A stretch of DNA of 64,000 nucleotides from a virus. Below the pieces are notes generated by a model. That model was not told the origin of the DNA and did no database searches. It saw nothing but the letters and a program-made list of their open reading frames with translations. A program made the translations under genes and the position numbers. Positions 1 to 7,208 of the stretch are shown here, in pieces. The stretch covers positions 16,822 to 80,821 of IMG/VR virus record IMGVR_UViG_3300042451_000105; one strand, written 5' to 3'. Numbering within the stretch: position 1 is the stretch's first letter; each line of letters begins with the position of its first letter.

Positions 1-2
1 AG

Positions 3-485
3 TCTACTAACCCACGTGCAATTACTACATTCTTTAATGCTATCTCTAGCTTTGAGAAGTTTGAAGATAACCTACCTATGATCCAAATGATTGGTGAAGG
101 TTCTGTTGGTGCAGACATGACTAGCTTGTTTACTTTGTTTATCAATAACAAACTGGACCAGTTGATGTCTCCTAAAGACATTATCTTACATGACAATGAG
201 GATTATATCATAGGCACTTTGAAGTCTACAGTTGGTAGAGGTGACGATTACCGGGCAGACATTGCTAGTATTATGAGTACTAGGATTGTAAACTTTGCCT
301 TGGCACACTTCAAAACAAATCCTATGAAGAGTGAAGTAATCAAACGTTTTGAGAAATTAGTGGTGGATGAGATATTTGCTATTGACCTTAAGTATATGAT
401 TGTAAGAAATCTTATTAATGGTAACAAGCAAAAATTTCAAAAGCTTATGTTGAACGATAAAGTTATGGAGTACACAATCCGATGA
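3..485 (+). CDS. AAA+-like ATPase, C-terminal part (5' end outside window)
   Basis: The frame is open from base 3 with no stop upstream, so the gene starts before the window; the ATG at 78 is internal. The visible part begins with STNPRAITTFFNAIS, which resembles the sensor-2 arginine region of AAA+ ATPases such as clamp loaders and MoxR/RuvB-like proteins. A helical lid-like region follows. The Walker motifs would lie outside the window, so the ATPase call is an inference from this motif and from the replication-gene neighbourhood. The stop codon overlaps the next start (ATGA at 482-485), which suggests translational coupling. It could also be an unrelated helical protein. Confidence 0.45.
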   Translation, partial: STNPRAITTFFNAISSFEKFEDNLPMIQMIGEGSVGADMTSLFTLFINNKLDQLMSPKDIILHDNEDYIIGTLKSTVGRGDDYRADIASIMSTRIVNFALAHFKTNPMKSEVIKRFEKLVVDEIFAIDLKYMIVRNLINGNKQKFQKLMLNDKVMEYTIR

Positions 486-1543
486 AAAATTTGTATTTAA
501 GAATAGATGGTAATAAGTTTCAAAAGAAAGTAGGTGATACTTATTCTCCTTATGGTTTTAGTAGTAGTAACTATAAAGACTTGTTAGAGTCTCTTAAGTT
601 AGAAAGCGTTAATATTGTAGATCCAACAATCTTTGATGGATTAAATACATCATCACAAAGTCTTGTAGCTGGTGACAAAGTATTTATAATGCCGGGGGTA
701 ACCATCCCCCGGTATAAAATACGGGAAACTGGTAAAGAGATTGGTTTTGATATAGTAAGAAATCAAAGTAAAGCAACCAAAGTAGTCTTTAACAAGAAAC
801 AGGTTATAGAGGAAATGATAGACAAAAGAAATGAGATGGGAATACCTATTAATAGTGTAAAACAAATGTTTGAAACTTATAATATTAGTGCTCCTGAACT
901 AGATGATCCAGATATAGGTAGTTATGTTGTTGTAGACTGGTCATTACTTAGAGGACTTAATCATATCTATAATAGTGTTATATCTGGCAATACAGATGGT
1001 CTAGAAACTAATCATTTTTATACTTATCGCTTTAAAGAAGATGCTTATGAGCAACTAATCAATGACTTGCTAGCTAACACTAAAGTTATTATCTCTGATA
1101 AAGATGTAATGAAACAGTGTAATGGTTCTCAACCACTTAACTCTGAATCTTATGCAAGGTTAGTAAGTATGTTTAGTTCAAATCAAAATCAGGAAATTGG
1201 CTTGGAGTTATTATGTAACTGTGACTATGATCAGTCTATGGTATATATCTTGAAGTTAATGTCTAGATTTGATCTACGTAGTATGCCCGGTACAAACCAT
1301 GTAAACTACAAAGCATTTAGACAGTACATGACCACACACTGGAATATTGATCCTAACTATTACAGTGGTGATATTATAGATATTATATCTAGACTTGCAG
1401 AGGGTAATAAACTTAAGAGAGAATACTTATCTGAATTTAAAGATGAGATTCTAAAACATGTAAAATCATATGGTGAGAATAAAATCTTTACCATCAGTGC
1501 AATTCAAATGAATGATAAGTACAAAGAAAAAATAGTAGAATGA
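482..1543 (+). CDS. Uncharacterised protein, 353 aa
   Basis: I do not recognise this protein. It has no signal peptide or TM segment and looks like a soluble mixed alpha/beta protein with a Lys-rich region around residues 90-125. It starts in an ATGA overlap with the ATPase-like gene and ends in an ATGA overlap with the nuclease gene, so the three are probably translated as one unit. Inside the gene, around residues 70-77, lies an unusually GC-rich perfect hairpin (692-712). A replication or recombination role is only inferred from the neighbours. Confidence 0.6.
   Translation: MKNLYLRIDGNKFQKKVGDTYSPYGFSSSNYKDLLESLKLESVNIVDPTIFDGLNTSSQSLVAGDKVFIMPGVTIPRYKIRETGKEIGFDIVRNQSKATKVVFNKKQVIEEMIDKRNEMGIPINSVKQMFETYNISAPELDDPDIGSYVVVDWSLLRGLNHIYNSVISGNTDGLETNHFYTYRFKEDAYEQLINDLLANTKVIISDKDVMKQCNGSQPLNSESYARLVSMFSSNQNQEIGLELLCNCDYDQSMVYILKLMSRFDLRSMPGTNHVNYKAFRQYMTTHWNIDPNYYSGDIIDIISRLAEGNKLKREYLSEFKDEILKHVKSYGENKIFTISAIQMNDKYKEKIVE
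692..712 (+). other. GC-rich intragenic hairpin
   Basis: CCGGGGG (692-698) and CCCCCGG (706-712) pair perfectly around the 7-nt loop taaccat. No T-run follows, so this is not a classic terminator. It lies in the coding sequence of the 353-aa protein, in an otherwise AT-rich gene. Confidence 0.5.
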
Positions 1544-2514
1544 CAGATCAAGAGTTAATAGAACAGTTTTATAAAACTAAATATTACATTAGTTACTCAG
1601 GACTAAGCAAACTAAGGTTTAGTCCTAGATTGTTCTTCACTCATTACATCCTCCAACAAAAAGAGGAATCGGTTGGTGCACATTTGGTAGAGGGCAGGTT
1701 AATTCACTGCCTTCTACTACAACCGGATGAGTATGATAATCAATTCTATGTAGCTAAAAGTAAACTTCCTTCAGATAATCTTAAGGATATTGTAGATAAA
1801 ATATTTAGAGAGCACCCTGAATGTAGTGATTTGTCTAACTTTCAAGATGAAATCTTAAACATTTTAATAGAAAAGAACCTTTACCAGACACTAAAAACGG
1901 ATGAGCAAAGACTAGCCAAGGTAATTACACCAATTACTACTGACTATCTCACTGATCTTATAAATAGTATTGGTAAATCTGTAATTGATCAGAGCACATA
2001 TGATAAATGCTTACGGGTAGTAACTAAGTTTAAAGCTAATCCGGAAGTTAGATATCATCTAGGTCTAGACATTACAGAGTTTGATGATGTTAAATTTCAT
2101 AGAGAGTTACCGGCATCTTGTGATTTAGTTGATTACAAGTTTGGTATCAAGGGTATTCTTGACAGTGTAATTGTAGATGATGTAAACAAAGTAATTAAGA
2201 TAGCAGACGTTAAGACTACTAGTAAGACAATCCCTGAATTCAAAGAGAGTGTAGAGTACTACAACTATTGGATGCAGGCAGCAATGTATGTACTACTAGC
2301 TAAATGTCACTTCTTAAAACTTGATTACACTTACGAGTATTCTTTTGTGGTGGTAGACAAGTATGAGCAGATTTATTGCTTTCCTGTTTCTCAGTTAACA
2401 CTTGATGACTGGAATGAAAGATTTAGAAAAGCGCTAAATGAAGCACATTATCACTATGAAAATAGAGATTATTCTCTACCTTATGAGTATATTGTAAACA
2501 AAATAATACTATGA
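1540..2514 (+). CDS. PD-(D/E)XK exonuclease, YqaJ/RecB-like
   Basis: This 324-aa protein probably digests or processes DNA ends during phage recombination, replication or host DNA breakdown. An N-terminal helix contains SYSGLSKLRFSPRLFF, followed by GRLIHCLLLQPDEY, which is typical of the phage PDDEXK family that includes exodeoxyribonuclease VIII-like proteins. The catalytic core is visible as GILDSVIVDD (Asp208), then IADVKTT (Asp223, Lys225), then a helix with YWMQAAMYV holding the conserved Gln. It shares ATGA overlaps with genes on both sides. The family is clear; whether it acts as a 5'-3' exonuclease or a Cas4-like enzyme cannot be told from the sequence. Confidence 0.85.
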   Translation: MTDQELIEQFYKTKYYISYSGLSKLRFSPRLFFTHYILQQKEESVGAHLVEGRLIHCLLLQPDEYDNQFYVAKSKLPSDNLKDIVDKIFREHPECSDLSNFQDEILNILIEKNLYQTLKTDEQRLAKVITPITTDYLTDLINSIGKSVIDQSTYDKCLRVVTKFKANPEVRYHLGLDITEFDDVKFHRELPASCDLVDYKFGIKGILDSVIVDDVNKVIKIADVKTTSKTIPEFKESVEYYNYWMQAAMYVLLAKCHFLKLDYTYEYSFVVVDKYEQIYCFPVSQLTLDDWNERFRKALNEAHYHYENRDYSLPYEYIVNKIIL

Positions 2515-3071
2515 AAAAATTACATGACAAGTACACACAGAAATCCCGGATATTCTTATACCCGGCACTAAACATTAGAAGAGGCAGTCATATCAAACCT
2601 ATACAGACTTACATTGCATGGGAAGAGATTGTATCTCCTACTGATAGAAAACTTATTTGCGTTTATGATATACAAGATAATGAAGACTATCAAATCTTTG
2701 AGAGGGTTAAGTTGTTTGGTAATGATAAATTCTGTGAGTTTAGACAGACTACAGATAACAAGGGTATTTATATTTTTACATTTGATGACCGGGCTTATGA
2801 CTGGGATAAATTTGTAAAGGGTAAATATTCTCAACTGTCTGATGCTGCTAAAGATGAGATTGAAAGATTCTATGGTAAAGACTCTAGTACTTATGAGTAC
2901 GTAATGAGCTATCTATACCCTGAAGACTATTTTGATATCTATGCAGAGCTGTTAGGAGTCAATGTAAATATCCTAAAAGGCGTTGGAGAATTATGTGCTC
3001 CTTATAACGCTGAAAAAGAAACACTTAAAATACCTGTAGAGAATTTGGAAATGAAAGATTTAATTATTTGA
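2511..3071 (+). CDS. Uncharacterised protein, 186 aa
   Basis: I do not recognise this protein. It is soluble, rich in Tyr and Asp, and has no visible catalytic motif. It overlaps the nuclease gene by ATGA at 2511-2514 and is followed 9 bases later by the next start, so it belongs to the same replication operon. Confidence 0.6.
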   Translation: MKKLHDKYTQKSRIFLYPALNIRRGSHIKPIQTYIAWEEIVSPTDRKLICVYDIQDNEDYQIFERVKLFGNDKFCEFRQTTDNKGIYIFTFDDRAYDWDKFVKGKYSQLSDAAKDEIERFYGKDSSTYEYVMSYLYPEDYFDIYAELLGVNVNILKGVGELCAPYNAEKETLKIPVENLEMKDLII

Positions 3072-3080
3072 TTTGTGTAT

Positions 3081-3473
3081 ATGAAAGATAGTATGTTATG
3101 TATTAGTTCCGTATGGAACGGTCAGGAGAGTTTTAAGGTTATACCTTTAGTAGAAACTTGTCCTTATGTAGAAATGATTTATGATCCAGAAGCAAGCATG
3201 TTGGTTATCATCTCAAAAATTATTAAAGATGCTTACCATATGATTCCTAGAATGGATGATAAAGGTGATGTAGTATTTACTAAGAACAGAAAGAATCCAG
3301 AGAAAAGTTACGCGGAAGAGAGAAGACTGGTTGAGTCTTTCCAAGAGTATTATATACATAAGAAAGAAGAGATCTTAGATATCATTGCTAAATTTGCAAT
3401 GAATCATGATACTTTTAACTTTAGTATCTTGGAAAAAGAATCAGTAGGAATCACGGGTCCAACTCAAGTATAG
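3081..3473 (+). CDS. Uncharacterised protein, 130 aa
   Basis: I do not recognise this protein. An in-frame GTG exists at 3075, but the ATG at 3081 is the more likely start. The N-terminal half looks beta-rich (SSVWNGQESFKVIPL) and the C-terminal half is a charged helix that includes YIHKKEEILDIIAKFAMNH. It is the last gene before a strong terminator, so it closes the first rightward transcription unit. Confidence 0.55.
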   Translation: MKDSMLCISSVWNGQESFKVIPLVETCPYVEMIYDPEASMLVIISKIIKDAYHMIPRMDDKGDVVFTKNRKNPEKSYAEERRLVESFQEYYIHKKEEILDIIAKFAMNHDTFNFSILEKESVGITGPTQV

Positions 3474-3505
3474 GGTCTTGAGGATTGCCATATAAACCAA
3501 CAATT

Positions 3506-3537
3506 AAGGGGGATGTAATAGTCCCCCTTTTTTTTCT
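3506..3537 (+). terminator. Rho-independent terminator
   Basis: The arms aaggggga and tcccccтt-type complement (gggggA 3508-3513 with Tccccc 3522-3527, extended by AA/TT) enclose the 8-nt loop tgtaatag and are followed by about eight T residues. It lies between the 130-aa gene and the DNA polymerase gene. Confidence 0.85.
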
Positions 3538-3543
3538 AAAACT

Positions 3544-5526
3544 ATGAAAAGACATTGGGTAATGGATATAGAAACTATGTCAGATTTCTTCTGTGCTGTA
3601 TTCGAGCACTATAAAGAAGAGTCTGTAACAGAGTTTGTAATATCTTTTAAAGAGAATCAGATTAAAAAGTTAGTAGATTTTATTAATGAGAATATTAAAA
3701 GTGAAGAATGGCATATTAGTTTTAATGGTCTTGACTTTGATGCACAAGTAATACAGTACATCATTGATCATGCTCAAGAACTTATTGCACTAGATTCTGC
3801 ACAAATTACAGATAAACTATATAAAGTAGCGCAAGATATTATCTATAGAAAGAATAATGGCGAGTTTGCTTTGTATAGTCACAAACAATTAAAGATTAAC
3901 CAGATAGATTTGTTTAAACTTAATCACTGGGACAATCCGGCTAAAAGCTCTAGCCTTAAATGGTTAGAGTACACATTAGATTGGCACAATGTAGAGGAGA
4001 TGCCCATACATCATAGTGATAGCATAGATACTATTGAAAAACAAGAGATGGTACTAAGCTACTGTAGAAATGATGTAAAGTTCACCAAGAAGATAATGGA
4101 GTATAGTAAATCTCAGATTGCTTTACGTGGTGTACTTACAAAAGAATATGGTATTAACCTGTACAGTGCTAGTGAGCCAAGGATATCTAAAGAACTATTT
4201 AAGTATTTCTTATCTAAAGCTACCGGGATTAGTAGTTATGAGCTCAACGGTCTTAGAACTAACAGAACTCTTATCAAAGTAAATGATATCATTCTAGACT
4301 ATGTGAAGTTTAAAACACCAGAGTTGCAGGCGCTGCTAGATAAGTTTAGAACTATTGAGTTAGACCCTAAAGAAACTAAAGGCGGGTTTGCTCATAGTGT
4401 AACTTATAAAGGTATGCAGACTGACTTTGGTCTAGGCGGTTTACATGGTGCACGTTCCGGAATCTTTGAAGCCAAGAATGGTATGATAATAATGTCATCA
4501 GATGTTGTAAGTTATTATCCTAACCTAGCTATTAAGAATAAATGGGCCCCGGCTCATCTTCCTAAAGAAGAATTCTGTGAGCAGTATGAGTGGTTCTTTA
4601 CAGAGCGTAAGAAGATCCCTAAGAAAGATCCAAAGAACTACGTATACAAGATCATCTTGAACAGTACTTATGGCCTTAGCAATGATAAGAATAGCTTTCT
4701 GTATGATCCTGAGTTTACCATGCGTATCACTATTAATGGTCAGCTCAGTCTATGTATGCTTTATGAGATGATAGCAGAAGGTATACCCGGTGCTATTCCT
4801 ATCATGCAAAATACAGATGGTCTAGAGATGATGATACCTGAAGAACATAAAGCAAAATATCTTGAGATATGTTCTGAATGGGAAACAATCACTCAGCTAG
4901 CACTAGAACATGACCAGTATCAGAAGATGATTATTGGGGATGTAAATAATTACATTGGTATAAATACCCACAGGGAAGCAGATCAAGAAACTCTAATTAG
5001 TCTTAAAGAAGATGAGCCCTATTATATTTATACTGATAATGGTTATTCCCCGGTAAAGTGTAAAGGTAGATTTGAGTTTCATCACTTAGCATTACATAAG
5101 AATAAATCTTTCTTAATCATCAGAAAAGCGCTCTATAATTACTTTGTATTTAATACCCCGGTAGATAAGACTATTCTGGAATCTAAAAGCATAGTTGACT
5201 TCTGTGGTGGTATAAAAGCAAAAGGTGATTGGAGATTTACAAGTAACTGCATGATTAAAGGTGTGCTCATAACAGAACCGTTACAAAAAATAGTGAGATA
5301 CTATATCTCTAATAAGGGTTGTAAGATACTAAAACAACACAGAGATGGTAGAATCATACAAGTAGAATCAGGTAGATGGTTGCAGACTACATTGAATAAG
5401 TTAGATAAAAAAGATTGGGATGGTTATGATATCAACTATGATTATTATATTAACAATGCAATACGTGAAATTATGAATGTATGTCCAGAAAAGATAGCTT
5501 ACCAACAACTAGAACTAAACTTATGA
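3544..5526 (+). CDS. Family B DNA polymerase with 3'-5' exonuclease
   Basis: This 660-aa replicative polymerase carries both proofreading and polymerase domains. Exonuclease motifs are visible as MDIET (residues 7-11), FNGLDFDAQ (Exo II) and YCRNDVKF (Exo III, YxxxD). Polymerase motif A is SSDVVSYYPN with Asp320. Motif B is KIILNSTYG (Lys369, residues 373-377). Motif C is QNTDG, with the catalytic Asp at 425 and Asn423 in place of the first Asp of the usual DTD. It is compact compared with T4-type PolB (about 900 aa), as in several phage lineages. It follows a terminator, so it needs its own promoter or readthrough; I see no clear promoter in the 70-bp gap. Its stop overlaps the next start by ATGA. 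Confidence 0.92.
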   Translation: MKRHWVMDIETMSDFFCAVFEHYKEESVTEFVISFKENQIKKLVDFINENIKSEEWHISFNGLDFDAQVIQYIIDHAQELIALDSAQITDKLYKVAQDIIYRKNNGEFALYSHKQLKINQIDLFKLNHWDNPAKSSSLKWLEYTLDWHNVEEMPIHHSDSIDTIEKQEMVLSYCRNDVKFTKKIMEYSKSQIALRGVLTKEYGINLYSASEPRISKELFKYFLSKATGISSYELNGLRTNRTLIKVNDIILDYVKFKTPELQALLDKFRTIELDPKETKGGFAHSVTYKGMQTDFGLGGLHGARSGIFEAKNGMIIMSSDVVSYYPNLAIKNKWAPAHLPKEEFCEQYEWFFTERKKIPKKDPKNYVYKIILNSTYGLSNDKNSFLYDPEFTMRITINGQLSLCMLYEMIAEGIPGAIPIMQNTDGLEMMIPEEHKAKYLEICSEWETITQLALEHDQYQKMIIGDVNNYIGINTHREADQETLISLKEDEPYYIYTDNGYSPVKCKGRFEFHHLALHKNKSFLIIRKALYNYFVFNTPVDKTILESKSIVDFCGGIKAKGDWRFTSNCMIKGVLITEPLQKIVRYYISNKGCKILKQHRDGRIIQVESGRWLQTTLNKLDKKDWDGYDINYDYYINNAIREIMNVCPEKIAYQQLELNL

Positions 5527-5777
5527 TTAATATAGAAAAACAACCGATTCACAAGACTGAGGTCTTTATTCACAATGGTACTTACATAACTAAGGATGCA
5601 TGGGAAGATGAGATAGATTTAACACCCTATCCTTTCTCATGCACACTTAGAATAGATCATCTACAACAATCTGTTACTTGTACTGTGGTTTGGCCACAAC
5701 TAAAGCCACCTGGTACAGCTGATATAGAAGTAGAGATTGAGAAAAAATTAAAAAAGATTTATGTCAATCCTGAATGA
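5523..5777 (+). CDS. Uncharacterised protein, 84 aa
   Basis: I do not recognise this small, beta-rich, soluble protein. I chose the ATG at 5523 because it overlaps the polymerase stop as ATGA; a longer frame from 5481 would overlap the polymerase by 46 bases. It overlaps the start of the DnaA-like gene by 17 bases. The position suggests a replication accessory, but nothing in the sequence shows a function. Confidence 0.55.
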   Translation: MINIEKQPIHKTEVFIHNGTYITKDAWEDEIDLTPYPFSCTLRIDHLQQSVTCTVVWPQLKPPGTADIEVEIEKKLKKIYVNPE

Positions 5778-6255
5778 AAAAGAAACATTAAAGATCCAGG
5801 TGCATAATTTAAAATTAGCACTTAGAAGAAAAGAAGAACAACTTACTAAGATTAAGGAAGAATATAGTAATGAGTTACAAAAGGTAAAGAAAGAGTACGG
5901 GATAAAACTATTACATCTACGTATTACTCTCTCACCTAAAAAGGAATTAACAGATAATGTTGTACCCTTGCTTTGTAATATACTACATTCTGTAACAGGT
6001 GTATCTGCTAAAGAGATATTAAGTAAGTCCCGTAAAAGAGATTACATTATACCTAGGTATGTGATTATTCATATACTTAGATTAGAAGGTAAAACACTCC
6101 AATTTATTGGAAAAACAATTGGTAATCAGCATCACGCAACTATTATACACGCTATTAGAAATGTAGAAGACTGGCATACATATCCGGATTACTACAAGAA
6201 AGAAGTGGAAATTTATAATAAAACAAAGAAATTGTTTGAAGAAGTGAAAAACTGA
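5761..6255 (+). CDS. Stand-alone DnaA domain IV-like protein with coiled coil
   Basis: This 164-aa protein has a charged coiled coil (about residues 6-56) followed by a helix-turn-helix unit (about 66-137) that resembles the C-terminal DNA-binding domain of DnaA. The signature is visible: a helix with PRYVIIHILRLEG, then IGKTIGNQHHATIIHAIRNV, which matches the DnaA pattern IG...DHaTVihA with Gln in place of Asp. It has no AAA+ domain, so it is unlikely to melt DNA itself. It may bind DnaA-box-like sites to mark a phage origin, recruit the polymerase or titrate host DnaA sites. It sits directly downstream of the polymerase operon and upstream of a 20-bp hairpin. Confidence 0.75.
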   Translation: MSILNEKETLKIQVHNLKLALRRKEEQLTKIKEEYSNELQKVKKEYGIKLLHLRITLSPKKELTDNVVPLLCNILHSVTGVSAKEILSKSRKRDYIIPRYVIIHILRLEGKTLQFIGKTIGNQHHATIIHAIRNVEDWHTYPDYYKKEVEIYNKTKKLFEEVKN

Positions 6256-6264
6256 TTATATTTG
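6235..6264 (+). promoter_or_regulatory. Bacteroidota-type promoter for GroES-like gene
   Basis: TTTG at 6235-6238, an 18-bp spacer, then TATATTTG at 6257-6264, matching the Bacteroidota consensus TTG...TAnnTTTG. Predicted transcription start is near 6271, giving a leader of about 90 nt that contains the 6287-6343 hairpin. The same 18-bp spacing recurs at two other promoters in this window. Confidence 0.6.
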
Positions 6265-6286
6265 TATTGTCTTCTGATTTTCATAG

Positions 6287-6343
6287 TAATCACTCAATAA
6301 TGTGTACTAGGTTATGCCTGTTTCCTAGTACACAGAGTGATTA
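6287..6343 (+). promoter_or_regulatory. Long perfect hairpin in the 5' leader
   Basis: The outer arms TAATCACTC (6287-6295) and GAGTGATTA (6335-6343) pair over 9 bp. The inner arms TGTGTACTAGG (6301-6311) and CCTAGTACACA (6324-6334) pair over 11 bp. The left side has a 5-nt bulge (aataa), and the loop is 12 nt. This makes 20 perfect base pairs, ending 20 nt before the GroES-like start codon. It has no T-run. It may be an mRNA leader structure controlling the co-chaperonin gene, or a protein-binding or origin element given the DnaA-like gene beside it. Confidence 0.7.
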
Positions 6344-6363
6344 GAAAACTAAAAACCAAAACA

Positions 6364-6651
6364 ATGAGCACATTTAAACTAAGAGGTAAAAGAATTTTAC
6401 TAAATAAACCACACAAAGAAACCTTTGGAATTGAATTAACTGAAGCTGCTAAAGCAGAAATGGATGCTGAACTTATGAAAAAATGGACAGCATTAGAAAT
6501 ATATGCTATCGGCACTGATGTAACTGAAGTTAATGTAGGAAACAAAGTATATATCCCTAGCTATACCTTACAATCTGCAGAAATTGTAGACATGCATGAT
6601 CAAGGTATAAAGATTATGGTTGGGGAACAAGACATTGCCATTATTTGGTAA
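6364..6651 (+). CDS. GroES-like co-chaperonin
   Basis: This 95-aa protein has the size of GroES. The features are an N-terminal strand with RGKRILLNKP, a conserved-looking VNVGNKVYIPSYT that matches the 'vGDkVlf..y' strand of GroES, and a C-terminal strand ending in VGEQDIAIIW like the 'l.e.DilAii' end of the family. Phages such as T4 (gp31) use their own co-chaperonin to fold capsid protein with host GroEL. I chose the ATG at 6364; an in-frame GTG at 6337 would run into the leader hairpin. It is a single-gene unit with its own promoter, a structured leader and a structured 3' element. The call rests on pattern and length, not on a full alignment. Confidence 0.6.
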   Translation: MSTFKLRGKRILLNKPHKETFGIELTEAAKAEMDAELMKKWTALEIYAIGTDVTEVNVGNKVYIPSYTLQSAEIVDMHDQGIKIMVGEQDIAIIW

Positions 6652-6652
6652 T

Positions 6653-6732
6653 ACTAGGTAACCACTAACCCACTGGTAGTAGGCGTTGATCAGGATGGAA
6701 AGCTGAGATCATGTAAGTCCTGCCTAGTTTTT
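6653..6732 (+). ncRNA. Structured RNA / terminator between convergent genes
   Basis: A closing stem ACTAGG (6653-6658) with CCTAGT (6723-6728) is followed by TTTTT. Inside are two hairpins: CCACTA..CC/GG..TAGTAGG (6662-6683, loop CACT) and TGATCAG/CTGA-G-ATCA (6687-6711). Together they form a three-way junction of about 76 nt that ends in a T-run. It probably terminates the GroES-like transcript and could leave a stable 3' RNA. It is not a tRNA: there is no T-arm consensus and no anticodon arm. Confidence 0.4.
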
Positions 6733-7207
6733 AATCCCAGTGTTTATTATATCTTTCCCAATAGAATTCAGGAATAGTATCTGTATAAGCCTGTACGTAA
6801 TCACATTTAAATATACTAGTATTCATCTCAGTAAGAGCTATGGTGATAATATCATCATTCTCATAACCCCTATCTAATAATCTCTCTTTTATCCAAGTAT
6901 AGTTATTACCAGAAAGTACTGCTGCTTCTACTAAAATAATCTTATTATATAACACAGGTAATGCAGTGCTCTCTTTCTTAAACTTTAATTCATAGTAATC
7001 TCTCTCCTCACCAGGATAAGGAACATCTACTCCAATCATATCCAACATAGTACCTCCTTCAGAAAGATGGTGTGCGATTTCCATTGCTACCTTAGAAGAA
7101 TAATCTGGGGACACATTAAGTACCACTGTATCATGGGGATCTACCCTAGGTAACCTGTTGAGCAAGCCTTGTATAAGCTCATACTCTTTTAAAAAATCTA
7201 TATACAT
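6731..7207 (-). CDS. Phosphoribosyltransferase-like protein
   Basis: A 158-aa soluble protein. The segment KIILVEAAVLSGNNY resembles the PRPP-binding loop region of type I phosphoribosyltransferases (hydrophobic strand, two acidic residues, TG-T), but one acidic residue and the Thr positions are changed. VLNVSPDYSSKVAMEIAHHL would be the first Rossmann strand and helix. I chose the ATG at 7207, one base after the PhoH stop; an in-frame GTG at 7216 overlaps PhoH. It is the last gene of the dCTP deaminase/PhoH operon, so a nucleotide role fits. It could be an inactive or unrelated Rossmann-like protein. Confidence 0.4.
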   Translation of the reverse strand: MYIDFLKEYELIQGLLNRLPRVDPHDTVVLNVSPDYSSKVAMEIAHHLSEGGTMLDMIGVDVPYPGEERDYYELKFKKESTALPVLYNKIILVEAAVLSGNNYTWIKERLLDRGYENDDIITIALTEMNTSIFKCDYVQAYTDTIPEFYWERYNKHWD

Positions 7208-7208
7208 A

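Noticed and set aside
6653-6728. tRNA gene of about 76 nt
   Set aside because: Length and closing stem fit, but there is no D-arm or T-arm consensus, no 7-bp anticodon-arm layout and no CCA-like end. Listed as a structured RNA or terminator instead.
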